NCBI GenBank assembly: GCA_902801415.1
Contig: CADCIK010000012.1
Coordinates: 1-42,705 of the forward strand
DNA: 42,705 nt
Source: an uncultured Lachnospiraceae bacterium
GTDB taxonomy: Bacteria; Bacillota; Clostridia; Lachnospirales; Lachnospiraceae
Direction: 5' to 3'
Shown here one piece after another: positions 15,487-23,394 of the stretch. The notes beneath the pieces are model-generated. The model was not told where the DNA came from, did not search any database, and was given only the letters and a program-made list of their open reading frames with translations. A program made the position numbers and the translations under genes. How positions within the stretch are numbered: position 1 is the first letter of the stretch; every line of letters starts with the position of its first letter.

Positions 15487-16872
15487 GTGTCTGTTTGGAG
15501 TAACATCGGAAACCGGCTGAATAATGTCCGGATGAATATAAAAGCGCCCAAGCTTGGAGAACGGCTTCCCAGGCTCCCTTTACCGCGGACCAATGATAAG
15601 GGCGGCGAGAAGATGGGCAGGAAGAAGTACGAGTATCATGAGCCGGAAGCATCTGTTCTTCTCAATCAGAGAGCGGTGTGGAACCGCCTCAAGGGGGGAG
15701 AGAAACCGGAAGACGCGCTCGGGGCCTCTGCGTCCGTGCTGAAAGTACATCATGTGCCCTGCATCAGTGTGATCGTGACGACGTATGAACCGGTACTTCG
15801 GTATTTTGAACAGACCCTGATCTCGATCCTGTCGCAGACATACGGAGGATTTGAGCTGATCATCGCGGATACGAGCCTGAGCTCCGGCGTCCGTGACACC
15901 CTGGATCACTACAGGGACGAGCGGATCCGCTATTACAGTGTTCCGGGAAACAGAGGTGAAGCGTCCCTGATCAATGACGCGGCGCATCTGGCGGCCGGAG
16001 ATTATATCTGCACGGTCGATGTGGGAGACCTCCTTACCAAGGACGCGCTGTTTGAGGTATTTCTCTATATCATGAGGACCGGCGCGGAGATCCTTTATAC
16101 GGATGAAGACCACTGCGACGCCGCAGGAAAGCGGTTCGATCAGCCCAACCACAAACCGGATTTTAACAAGGACTATCTTTTGTCCAATAATTATATGAGA
16201 AGGCTTCTGGTCATACGAAGGGAGCTGTTTCTGGCACTGCGCCTTCGGGACGCTTTCGACGGCGCGCTTTCCTATGACCTGATGCTTCGCGCGCCTAAGT
16301 CAGAGGTATGCCATGTGCCCCAGATCCTTTATCACGTGAGCACCGCCTCCAAGGATTCCAAGAACGCGGGGCGGGAGCCCGACGCAGATATCGCGGCGGA
16401 GAAGGCGGCTCTGGAAGATTACTTCAGGGTGCGCTCGATCCGGGCGACTGTGAACTATTCCGGTCGGCGCGGCATCTATAACGTACGATACAGCCCCAAT
16501 ATCTTCGCATGCCGCAGCGACGTCGGCGTGGTGGGAGGCAGGGTACTCAGCCGAACCCATAAGGTGATCGGCGGTATGTTTGACTCCTATGGCAAAGTAA
16601 TGTACGAGGGCTGGGACGAGGCGGAAGGCGGCCCTATGAACCGCGCGCTTTCTGTGCAGAACGCGTTTGCGGTAGACGCGCGGTGCATGCAGGTGCGCCC
16701 CGATCTCCGCGGGCTTTACGAGGAGATCGTAGGAAAGCCGGGAGAAGATACGCTTCGCGAATGGGAGAAAGATCCGCAGGAGCTCAGAAGAAGGAGCATT
16801 CTGTTCTGTGCGAGGGTTCGCGAACTGGGGTATCTGATCGTATGGGACCCTTCCTTCATTACGGTGATCTGA
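15487..16872 (+). CDS. Family 2 glycosyltransferase
   Basis: 461 residues from a GTG at 15487 (GGGG 8 bases upstream), 18 bases after the previous glycosyltransferase. A basic ~45-residue N-terminus precedes the GT-A fold, which begins at ~92 (ISVIVTTYEP) and includes SQTYGGFELIIADTS. DVGD replaces the usual DGD/DDD-type acidic centre near 178, and YTDEDHCD follows near 204. The second half has GVVGGRVL and a donor/acceptor region but no obvious membrane helix. The altered acidic motif leaves it open whether it is catalytic or a partner subunit. An ATG at 15613 (codon 43) is an alternative start. Confidence 0.8.
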   Translation: MSVWSNIGNRLNNVRMNIKAPKLGERLPRLPLPRTNDKGGEKMGRKKYEYHEPEASVLLNQRAVWNRLKGGEKPEDALGASASVLKVHHVPCISVIVTTYEPVLRYFEQTLISILSQTYGGFELIIADTSLSSGVRDTLDHYRDERIRYYSVPGNRGEASLINDAAHLAAGDYICTVDVGDLLTKDALFEVFLYIMRTGAEILYTDEDHCDAAGKRFDQPNHKPDFNKDYLLSNNYMRRLLVIRRELFLALRLRDAFDGALSYDLMLRAPKSEVCHVPQILYHVSTASKDSKNAGREPDADIAAEKAALEDYFRVRSIRATVNYSGRRGIYNVRYSPNIFACRSDVGVVGGRVLSRTHKVIGGMFDSYGKVMYEGWDEAEGGPMNRALSVQNAFAVDARCMQVRPDLRGLYEEIVGKPGEDTLREWEKDPQELRRRSILFCARVRELGYLIVWDPSFITVI

Positions 16873-16888
16873 CAGGCGGAAAGAGCGA

Positions 16889-17938
16889 ATGGATAACAAT
16901 ATAAACAGAAAGTGCACATTGATCCTGCCGGTCCGGAAAGACAGTGCACAGCTGCGCAGGTGTCTTGCGGCGGTGGAAGCGGGTACGACCGTGCCCGGGA
17001 TCGTGATCATGGACTGTACGGCGGAGAAAGGCGCGCTGGACCGGATCAGGAAGAGATTTCCCGCTGTCCGTGTGTTTGATATGGGAATGAATCCCGGAAG
17101 AGCGCATGCAGTCAATACGGGCATTCATATTACAACGACTCCGTATGTCTGTGTTCTGTCACCGAATATCCTGGTGGGCAGGCACTGTATCGAGAGAATG
17201 CTGTCGGCGCTGGAGAAAAGCGCAGATCTCATGAGCGTGCAGGCGAGGATCATGTCAGCAGACGATCCGGACCGCATCAGCGGAGCCGGGTGGAGCCTTA
17301 CCGCAGCTGCAGAACCTTTTGTGCGCGGAAGAGGCTCTAAAGTCTCCCGATATATGAAAAAGGCTAAGATCCTTGCGCCGCAGATAGACGCCGCCATGTT
17401 CAGCATGGAAGCGCTGGAAACGGCAGGAATCCTGGATGAGCGCTTTTATTCGCGCCTTGAGGACCTGGATCTGGGCTATCGCGGCTGCATGGCAGGATTT
17501 GACAATCTCTATGAACCCTCCGCTGTGTGCAGGGAGATGGAGAGCGTGAACAGCAGTGATTTCTACAGGCAGCTGGAGATTGGGAATATGGTATATTTCC
17601 GCTACAAGCATGGCCTTTCGGACCCGGGCAGATATCTTCGGTCCGCGATCCACAGAAAGGATCCCGGATATGAGGCGGCGCTGCAGAGAGGCGCCATGCT
17701 CTCATTCCAGGCGGAAATGGAGATGATGGAGCGCACGGAGCTGGAGATGTCCGTGACCAAGCAGACACTTCCGGAGGAGTTCTGCATGGAAGTGAAGGAC
17801 GAGGCGGTGCGCAGGGTATTCCCCCTCTATCTTGGAGAGAGAAGCGGGGAGTCCCCGGCCGACATCCCGGACCTTCTGAAAATGAGGCTGAAGATGGCTG
17901 CGGGAACTGCGGACAGGATCCGGAATTTGATCTGTTAA
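16889..17938 (+). CDS. Family 2 glycosyltransferase-like protein
   Basis: 349 residues. The N-terminal strand TLILPVRKDSAQLRRCL and NPGRAHAVNTGIHIT resemble the first half of a GT-A fold, although PYVCVLSPNI stands where an acidic DXD is expected. EDLDLGYRG near 188-196 is the familiar ED-type motif of GT2 rhamnosyl- and galactofuranosyl-type enzymes. The C-terminal ~90 residues are helical and charged. It starts 17 bases after the previous gene with GGAAAGAG as ribosome binding site, so all three glycosyltransferases form one operon. Sugar and acceptor are unknown. Confidence 0.78.
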   Translation: MDNNINRKCTLILPVRKDSAQLRRCLAAVEAGTTVPGIVIMDCTAEKGALDRIRKRFPAVRVFDMGMNPGRAHAVNTGIHITTTPYVCVLSPNILVGRHCIERMLSALEKSADLMSVQARIMSADDPDRISGAGWSLTAAAEPFVRGRGSKVSRYMKKAKILAPQIDAAMFSMEALETAGILDERFYSRLEDLDLGYRGCMAGFDNLYEPSAVCREMESVNSSDFYRQLEIGNMVYFRYKHGLSDPGRYLRSAIHRKDPGYEAALQRGAMLSFQAEMEMMERTELEMSVTKQTLPEEFCMEVKDEAVRRVFPLYLGERSGESPADIPDLLKMRLKMAAGTADRIRNLIC

Positions 17939-18018
17939 TTTGAATTAATCTGAATTTTGCGCGAATTCGGACCGAAGTCTAACAATACCGCGAGGGGGCC
18001 ATGAAGGGCCCGAAACGA

Positions 18019-18047
18019 TTGTAAATAGGCCCGGATAATGATATTAT
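18019..18047 (+). promoter_or_regulatory. Promoter upstream of the coiled-coil protein gene
   Basis: TTGTAA (18019-18024), 17-base spacer, TATTAT (18042-18047). A leader of roughly 95 bases follows and contains two small hairpins (CGGG/CCCG and GGAGC/GCTCC), which supports an untranslated region before the ATG at 18148. Confidence 0.55.
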
Positions 18048-18147
18048 GGGTGAGATAAGACTCCCAATAACAAGATATTGAGGTTTGAAAAATAGCGGGC
18101 GCAAGTCCCGAAAATACAGGAGCGCACAGCTCCGATATGGGGGAAGA

Positions 18148-18807
18148 ATGAACGATTCATCCGCATTATGGAATTATAACAATACAGTGCCCAAGGTCGA
18201 CTTCACCAATCCGGATGAGATGATCAGAGCGAACGGCGCGGCTGAAGCCGCCCAGACAGACCGTCTCAAGGCAGAGGTGGAGGATTATTCGCAGACTCTG
18301 AGCGAGCTTCGCGAGCTCTATGAAAAGAACAATGAGCTGGTGCAGAAGCTGCAGTTCATGAACCGCAATACGACCGACGGCATAAGGACACTGATCGAGG
18401 ACAATAACCGCCAGATCGCCGAGAAGCTCAGTGCACTCGAGGAATGGGACCACAACGCGTTCCGTGAGGAGATGAAGACTTCTATCAGCGACGCGACAGA
18501 TAGGATCGTGGGATCGATCCGGGAATCCAACGGAGCTGCGCAGGATCTTTTCCGCGAGTCCAATGACTTCAACCACAGAGATAATGTACGTGTGTACAGA
18601 AACGTACAGGCGTCTGTGATCGCGGAACTCTCAAGGCAGACGGCGGAACTCACGGAAAGGCTGGATGTTATTCAGAAGCAGTCCGAGCCGGATCAGGGCC
18701 AGACATTGATGCAGAAGATCTCATTTGGTCTTCTGATCGCGGTCATGGTCATCCAGGTTCTGGAAGGCGCAGGTCTCATCGCAGTCCTTATGGGCGTTCT
18801 CCGCTGA
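18148..18807 (+). CDS. Coiled-coil protein with C-terminal membrane anchor
   Basis: 219 residues, not recognised as a named family. Residues ~30-180 are strongly helical and charged with coiled-coil character (RLKAEVEDYSQTLSELRELY and similar). One hydrophobic segment near the C-terminus (about 190-216) would anchor it with nearly the whole protein in the cytoplasm. ATG at 18148 follows GGGGGAAG; an in-frame TTG at 18085 is one base from its nearest purine-rich site and would run through leader hairpins. It has its own promoter after three glycosyltransferase genes, so it may organise an envelope enzyme complex, but that is a guess from position. Confidence 0.7.
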   Translation: MNDSSALWNYNNTVPKVDFTNPDEMIRANGAAEAAQTDRLKAEVEDYSQTLSELRELYEKNNELVQKLQFMNRNTTDGIRTLIEDNNRQIAEKLSALEEWDHNAFREEMKTSISDATDRIVGSIRESNGAAQDLFRESNDFNHRDNVRVYRNVQASVIAELSRQTAELTERLDVIQKQSEPDQGQTLMQKISFGLLIAVMVIQVLEGAGLIAVLMGVLR

Positions 18808-18823
18808 TCCGTGTCCGGAGAGA

Positions 18824-19498
18824 ATGAAGAGAACAGAAGAAGAGATAGGACGGCAAATGGGAAGACAGAACTGGAGAGCTTCCAATATGCTCTATCCTGT
18901 GCCGGCAGTCCTTGTCGGCTGCAGGGATGAAAACGGGAAAGACAATCTGATGACAGCCGCGTGGGCGGGAACGATCTGCAGCGATCCTGTCATGGTGTCT
19001 GTATCGATCCGCAAGGAGAGGTATTCCCACGGTATTATTGAACAAACAGGCGAATTTACGCTCAGCCTTACGACCAATGCACTGGCTTATGCGACAGATT
19101 ATTGCGGAGTCAGATCGGGAAGGGACAGGGACAAATTCAGCGACATGAAGCTTACGCCGCTGGAGTCCTCGAAGATCAGCGCGCCGGGAGTGGCAGAAAG
19201 TCCTGTCGTACTGGAATGCAGAGTCAGTCAGATCCTCAGGCTGGGGAGTCATGATATGTTCATCGCGGAAGTGGTGAATGTCAGTGTGGACGAGAGCTAT
19301 TTGAGTCCAGGCGGGAAACTGGAACTGGAAAGAGCAGACCTGATCGCCTATTCCCACGGAGAGTACTTTGAACTGGGAAAGAAGATCGGAAAGTTCGGTT
19401 ATTCAGTCCGCAAAAAGCCCGTGTCTTACAAGGCCGGATCTGCCGGTAAGGGTGTGAAGAAGCGCCAGACAGGCAGGAAAAAGGGCCAAACTTCATGA
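18824..19498 (+). CDS. Flavin reductase-like domain protein (FMN-binding)
   Basis: 224 residues. MLYPVPAVLVGCRDENGKDNLMTAAWAG and DPVMVSVSIRKERYSHGII match the flavin reductase-like split-barrel that binds FMN, and later HDMFIAEVVNVSVDE matches its C-terminal strand. A basic tail (KKRQTGRKKGQ) is unusual and may bind nucleic acid or acidic polymers. In anaerobes, members act as flavoredoxin-like electron carriers or NAD(P)H:flavin reductases. GGAGA lies 6 bases before the ATG. It follows the coiled-coil gene by 16 bases, so the two are likely co-transcribed. Confidence 0.85.
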   Translation: MKRTEEEIGRQMGRQNWRASNMLYPVPAVLVGCRDENGKDNLMTAAWAGTICSDPVMVSVSIRKERYSHGIIEQTGEFTLSLTTNALAYATDYCGVRSGRDRDKFSDMKLTPLESSKISAPGVAESPVVLECRVSQILRLGSHDMFIAEVVNVSVDESYLSPGGKLELERADLIAYSHGEYFELGKKIGKFGYSVRKKPVSYKAGSAGKGVKKRQTGRKKGQTS

Positions 19499-19542
19499 AA
19501 AACGATTAATATCGACTTTCCGACGCAGTATTTTGTCGTCAA

Positions 19543-19580
19543 AGTGTCAGTTGACACTGGAAGACACCCGGGAGTATTAT
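19543..19580 (+). promoter_or_regulatory. murA promoter with palindromic operator over the -35 box
   Basis: TTGACA (19551-19556) and TATTAT (19575-19580), 18 bases apart. The -35 lies inside the perfect palindrome AGTGTCA-GT-TGACACT (19543-19558). A second inverted pair, AGTAT/ATACT (19573-19577, 19585-19589), overlaps the -10. The arrangement suggests binding by a dimeric repressor. The leader to the murA ATG is about 30 bases. Confidence 0.6.
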
Positions 19581-19617
19581 CTCGATACTGCAAAAAAGCG
19601 ATTTAAAGAGGGACGGT

Positions 19618-20913
19618 ATGGAACATTATATTGTCAAAGGCGGAAATTCCCTGTCCGGAGAGGTAGAGATCGCAGGCGCCAAGAATGCGGCACTGGCGAT
19701 CCTGGCAGCTTCGATCATGACTAATGAGACTGTGACGGTGGAGAATGTGCCGGATGTCAGTGATATCCGCGCCATCTTAAAGACCATCGAAGTCATTGGA
19801 GGTCACGTGGAGAAGCTTGACCGCCACACCTTCCGGATCAACGGATCGGGCATCAATAAGGAAGCACCGGTAGACAACGAGTACGTTCGTAAGATCAGGG
19901 GGTCGTATTATCTGATCGGCTCACTCCTTGGCAAGTACAAGATGGCCTCTGTGGCGCTTCCCGGCGGCTGCAACATCGGGCTTCGCCCCATTGACCAGCA
20001 CATCAAGGGATTCAAGGCGCTCGGCGCCACGGTCAGACTTGCTTCAGGCCGCGTGGACGCCAGGGCTGAGCGGCTGACAGGCGCGCATATTTATATGGAC
20101 GTCGTCTCCGTAGGCGCTACCATCAATATCATCATGGCAGCCGTCATGGCGGAAGGCAGCACAACCATTGAGAATGCCGCGAAAGAGCCGCACGTGGTAG
20201 ATCTGGCCAACTTCCTCAACAGCATGGGCGCAAGGATCAAAGGCGCCGGCACGGACGTCATCCGAATTAAGGGTGTCAGCAGTCTTCACGGAACGAACTA
20301 CTCTATCATTCCGGATCAGATCGAAGCCGGCACATTTATGTTTGCGGCGGCCGCTACAAAGGGCGACGTTACGATCAAGAACGTCATTCCCAAGCACCTG
20401 GAATCCCTGACAGCCAAGCTCCTTGAGATCGGATGCCAGATCGAGGAATCTGACGACATGGTCCGCGTTGTGGCTACGAGAAGACTTGGGCGCACAAATG
20501 TCAAGACCCTTCCGTATCCCGGATATCCCACGGATATGCAGCCTCAGATCACAGCGGTTCTGGGTCTTTCCAAAGGCATCAGCATCGTGACGGAGAGTAT
20601 TTTTGAAAACCGCTTCAAGTATGTGGACGAGCTCACCAAGATGGGTGCCAGCATAACCGTTGAGGGCAACACGGCGATCATTGTCGGTGTCGAGCAGTAC
20701 ACAGGATCGAAGCTGAGCTCACCGGACCTGCGCGCAGGTGCAGCCCTTGTGATCGCAGCTCTCGCGGCTGACGATTACAGCGAGATCTATGATATCCAGT
20801 ATATCGAGAGAGGATATGAGGATTTCCCGGAGAAGCTCAGGAAGATCGGCGCGCATATCGAGAAGATCGATTCGGAAGAAGAGAAACGCAAATTTATGTT
20901 TAAAGTGGGCTAA
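19618..20913 (+). CDS. murA: UDP-N-acetylglucosamine 1-carboxyvinyltransferase
   Basis: 431 residues, the normal MurA length, starting MEHYIVKGGN. It has substrate-binding K22-N23 in AGAKNAALAI, the catalytic loop GGCNIGLRPIDQH with Cys118 (the fosfomycin target), and SSPDLRAGAALVIAAL near 370-385. It transfers enolpyruvate from PEP to UDP-GlcNAc, the first committed step of peptidoglycan synthesis in the cytoplasm. Because Cys118 is present, intrinsic fosfomycin resistance of the Asp type is not expected. AGAGGGACGGT precedes the ATG. The gene is transcribed alone from a promoter with a palindrome. Only one murA copy is visible here, though Bacillota often have two. Confidence 0.95.
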   Translation: MEHYIVKGGNSLSGEVEIAGAKNAALAILAASIMTNETVTVENVPDVSDIRAILKTIEVIGGHVEKLDRHTFRINGSGINKEAPVDNEYVRKIRGSYYLIGSLLGKYKMASVALPGGCNIGLRPIDQHIKGFKALGATVRLASGRVDARAERLTGAHIYMDVVSVGATINIIMAAVMAEGSTTIENAAKEPHVVDLANFLNSMGARIKGAGTDVIRIKGVSSLHGTNYSIIPDQIEAGTFMFAAAATKGDVTIKNVIPKHLESLTAKLLEIGCQIEESDDMVRVVATRRLGRTNVKTLPYPGYPTDMQPQITAVLGLSKGISIVTESIFENRFKYVDELTKMGASITVEGNTAIIVGVEQYTGSKLSSPDLRAGAALVIAALAADDYSEIYDIQYIERGYEDFPEKLRKIGAHIEKIDSEEEKRKFMFKVG

Positions 20914-20919
20914 ACTTGC

Positions 20920-20948
20920 TTTACAACATGAAAGCGGCGCAATATAAT
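20920..20948 (+). promoter_or_regulatory. Promoter of the ribU transcript
   Basis: TTTACA (20920-20925), 17-base spacer, perfect TATAAT (20943-20948). Transcription would start near 20955, about 25 bases before the FMN aptamer. Confidence 0.75.
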
Positions 20949-20977
20949 GAACACGTAAATTAATAACCATGATGTTT

Positions 20978-21083
20978 TTCGGGGCAGGGTGCGATTCCCT
21001 ACTGGCGGTATAGTCCGCGACCCGCTTAGGCGGCTGATCCGGTGTGACTCCGGGACCAACAGTATAGTCTGGATGGAAGAACA
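20978..21083 (+). ncRNA. FMN riboswitch (RFN element)
   Basis: The conserved RFN blocks appear in order: CGGGGCAGGGTG, ATTCCCTACTGGCGGT, AGTCCGCGACC, a variable stem, GATCCGGTGTGACTCCGGGACC, and AGTCTGGATGGAAGAA. It binds flavin mononucleotide. With the terminator at 21144-21176 it should stop transcription of ribU when FMN is abundant. Confidence 0.95.
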
Positions 21084-21143
21084 AACTTCTGGTTTTGTGC
21101 AGAGATGAGAACGCATTTCTCTTTCTGCCGGTTAGAATGTCAT

Positions 21144-21176
21144 GCCCCGTACGTATCAGCGTGCGGGGCTTTTTAT
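21144..21176 (+). terminator. Riboswitch expression-platform terminator
   Basis: GCCCCGTACG pairs with CGTGCGGGGC (10 positions, one mismatched base pair tolerated as G-U) and is followed by TTTTTATTT. It lies 60 bases after the aptamer and 117 bases before the ribU start codon. The rest of the gap to 21292 holds no gene. Confidence 0.88.
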
Positions 21177-21292
21177 TTGGACCGGGCAGGAATAGTGATA
21201 CTGAAGCAGCAAACCTCCGTATGAGACTGGAAACCGTAAAACAGATTGTCCGGAAGAAACGGACGACAGCATTCATAAGGAGGTACAATACA

Positions 21293-22048
21293 ATGAATGG
21301 ATTTTTTGGCGCAGTAAAGGACAATGCAGGATTTGTCGGCGTGTGTCTCGTGACGGTTTTTGTGCTGGTTGCCATCGCGTACGGATTCGAGAAGGCGGCC
21401 AAGAAGGCCAACGGAGACACAGACAGAGTCCTTCCCACAAGAAAGGTCGTTATGATCGGTATGTTCGCGGCGATCTCGGGCATTCTGTACTGCTTTGACT
21501 TCGCGCTTCCGATCGCTCCTTCCTTCTACAAGCTGGACTTCAGTGAGCTTCCCGCACTGATCGCCGGATTTGCGTTCGGCCCTGTCGCGGGCGTTCTGGT
21601 CGAGTTCATCAAAGAGATCGTAAAGCTGCTCCTCAAGTCGACCTCCACAGCGTTTGTAGGCGACCTGGCCAATTTCCTGATTGGCTGCATGCTGGTGCTT
21701 CCCGCATCTGTGATCTACCAGTTCCACAAATCCAAGAGGAGCGCCCTGATCGGCTGCGTGGTCGGCACACTGGTTATGACAGTATTCGGAACATGGTTCA
21801 ATGCGGTCTATCTGCTTCCTACATTCTCGAAGCTCTTCGGAATGCCTCTGGACGCGATCCTCGGCATGGGCGCCGCGATCAACGCCGGCGTCAAGGACCT
21901 GACCTCCTTCGTGATCCTGATGGTCGCTCCCATCAATATCATCAAGGGCGTGGGCATCTCCGCGATCACCATGCTGGTCTACAAGAAGCTGAGCCCTATC
22001 ATCAAGTACGGAAATACGCCTCAGGAGAGCGTAAGATCGGCGCAGTGA
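21293..22048 (+). CDS. ribU: Riboflavin ECF transporter S component
   Basis: 251 residues with about six to seven hydrophobic segments. ALPIAPSFYKLDFSELPALIAGFAFGPVAGVLVEFIK is the typical RibU core region. RibU binds riboflavin and works with the shared EcfA-EcfA'-T energising module, encoded elsewhere. An extra N-terminal helix (about 15-32) precedes the core. Start at 21293 follows AAGGAGGT at 21278-21285; an open frame extends upstream into the terminator region but is not translated. The FMN riboswitch upstream confirms the flavin substrate. Confidence 0.93.
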   Translation: MNGFFGAVKDNAGFVGVCLVTVFVLVAIAYGFEKAAKKANGDTDRVLPTRKVVMIGMFAAISGILYCFDFALPIAPSFYKLDFSELPALIAGFAFGPVAGVLVEFIKEIVKLLLKSTSTAFVGDLANFLIGCMLVLPASVIYQFHKSKRSALIGCVVGTLVMTVFGTWFNAVYLLPTFSKLFGMPLDAILGMGAAINAGVKDLTSFVILMVAPINIIKGVGISAITMLVYKKLSPIIKYGNTPQESVRSAQ

Positions 22049-22098
22049 CCGGTTCCTGTACAAGATCTTCTTGGATTTTCAACAGATTGTGGTATTAT

Positions 22099-22134
22099 GA
22101 GAGCGCTGTGCTTACAGCGCTCTCGCTTGTTTTA
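22099..22134 (+). terminator. Probable intrinsic terminator after ribU
   Basis: GAGAGCGCTGT and ACAGCGCTCTC form a perfect 11 bp stem with loop GCTT, followed by GCTTGTTTTAC, a weak T-tract. A TATTAT hexamer at 22093-22098 directly precedes it, with only a poor -35 (TTGGAT, 22071-22076). Confidence 0.65.
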
Positions 22135-22153
22135 CAACTTCAATTGTGAAATA

Positions 22154-22615
22154 ATGGATATTATGAATAGAACAAAGATAGTTTTTGAAACATACTCTAC
22201 AGAGGAAACTGCGAAGATCGCATTTCAGATGGCAGCGGATGCAGCAGCCGGTCAGGTATTTGCCCTGATCGGTGATCTTGGCGTGGGCAAAACAGTGTTT
22301 ACTAAGGGCTTTGCCGAGGGGCTGGGCATTGATGAACCGGTGAGCTCGCCCACATTCACCATTCTGCAGATCTATGAGGAGGGGAGGCTCCCTCTTTATC
22401 ATTTTGACGTCTACAGGATCGAAGAGCCTGAGGAAATGGAAGAGGTCGGCTTCGATGAATATGTGTACGGGGACGGCGTCTGCCTGATCGAATGGGCAAA
22501 CAGGATCGAGGAGATCCTGCCGGATGATACGATCTATGTCGTGATCGAGAAGGACCTCGGCAAAGGGTTGGACTACAGAAAGATCACAGTGGTCAGACCC
22601 GGAGAGGGCAGCTGA
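22154..22615 (+). CDS. tsaE: tRNA t6A-modification ATPase TsaE
   Basis: 153 residues with P-loop GDLGVGKT (40-47), switch-like SSPTFTILQIY and the family motif LIEWANRIEEILP. TsaE hydrolyses ATP to reset the TsaD-TsaB complex that puts threonylcarbamoyl on A37 of ANN-decoding tRNAs. The start is uncertain: ATG at 22154 or 22163, neither with a strong ribosome binding site; an in-frame ATG at 22097 would read through the terminator hairpin and is rejected. tsaB follows after 29 bases, making the canonical tsaE-tsaB-rimI order. Confidence 0.93.
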   Translation: MDIMNRTKIVFETYSTEETAKIAFQMAADAAAGQVFALIGDLGVGKTVFTKGFAEGLGIDEPVSSPTFTILQIYEEGRLPLYHFDVYRIEEPEEMEEVGFDEYVYGDGVCLIEWANRIEEILPDDTIYVVIEKDLGKGLDYRKITVVRPGEGS

Positions 22616-22644
22616 TTCCGGCGCAGGCGAAAGGAAAGCATTAC

Positions 22645-23367
22645 ATGAAGATACTTGCAATTGAGGCGTCCGGCCCGGTGGCCGGCTGCGCCCTGCTGGA
22701 GGACGGAACCCTCACAGCGGAATACAGCGTACAATATAAGAAAAAGCACTCCCAGAGTCTTGTACCTATGTTAAACGAGATGAAGGAAATGCTGGACCTG
22801 AATCTCTCATCTATCGATTTCATTGCGGTGACGGCCGGCCCGGGATCCTTCACAGGACTTCGGATCGGCGCGGCGACCGTGAAAGGGCTCGGACTCGCAT
22901 TGGATAAGCCGGTTCTGCCGGTCCCCACAGTGGATTCCCTTGCGTGCGGCCTCTATGGAACAGACCGCGTGATCTGCCCGCTCATGGACGCAAGAAGACA
23001 GCAGGTCTACACAGGGATCTATGAAAACAAAGACGGACTCAGGATCCTCGAACCCCAATGTGTGACAGCTCTTACGGAGATCACAGGCAAGCTCAACGAG
23101 CTTGGAAGAGAAGTGATCTTCCTTGGTGACGGCGTTCCGGTCAATGAAGAAGCGCTCAGGGATGAGATGAAGGTTCCCTATCTGATCGCGCCGGCCCATC
23201 TGAACCGCCAGCGCGCGGCTTCGACAGCTGTGAGGGCGGCGCAGATCTATGCGGAAAAGGGCGAAGAAGCACTTGTTTCCGCAGACGACTTCAGACCGGA
23301 ATATCTGCGGGTCCCGCAGGCAGAGCGGGAGCGCGGTGACAAGCGCAACTACAAGGTGTTCGTCTGA
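22645..23367 (+). CDS. tsaB: tRNA t6A-modification protein TsaB
   Basis: 240 residues of the ASKHA fold: MKILAIEASG at the N-terminus and AGPGSFTGLRIG at 64-75, the TsaB signature. TsaB is a catalytically inactive paralogue that forms a heterodimer with TsaD for t6A synthesis. The C-terminal DDFRPEYLRVPQAER matches the usual tail that precedes rimI. AAAGGAAAG lies 6-8 bases before the ATG. The stop is 27 bases before rimI. Confidence 0.93.
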   Translation: MKILAIEASGPVAGCALLEDGTLTAEYSVQYKKKHSQSLVPMLNEMKEMLDLNLSSIDFIAVTAGPGSFTGLRIGAATVKGLGLALDKPVLPVPTVDSLACGLYGTDRVICPLMDARRQQVYTGIYENKDGLRILEPQCVTALTEITGKLNELGREVIFLGDGVPVNEEALRDEMKVPYLIAPAHLNRQRAASTAVRAAQIYAEKGEEALVSADDFRPEYLRVPQAERERGDKRNYKVFV

Positions 23368-23394
23368 TAAGGCGCCATTCTTAAAACAGGAACC

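Noticed and set aside
21095..21292. 66-codon N-terminal extension of ribU
   Set aside because: It would be translated through the riboswitch terminator; AAGGAGGT before 21293 marks the real start.
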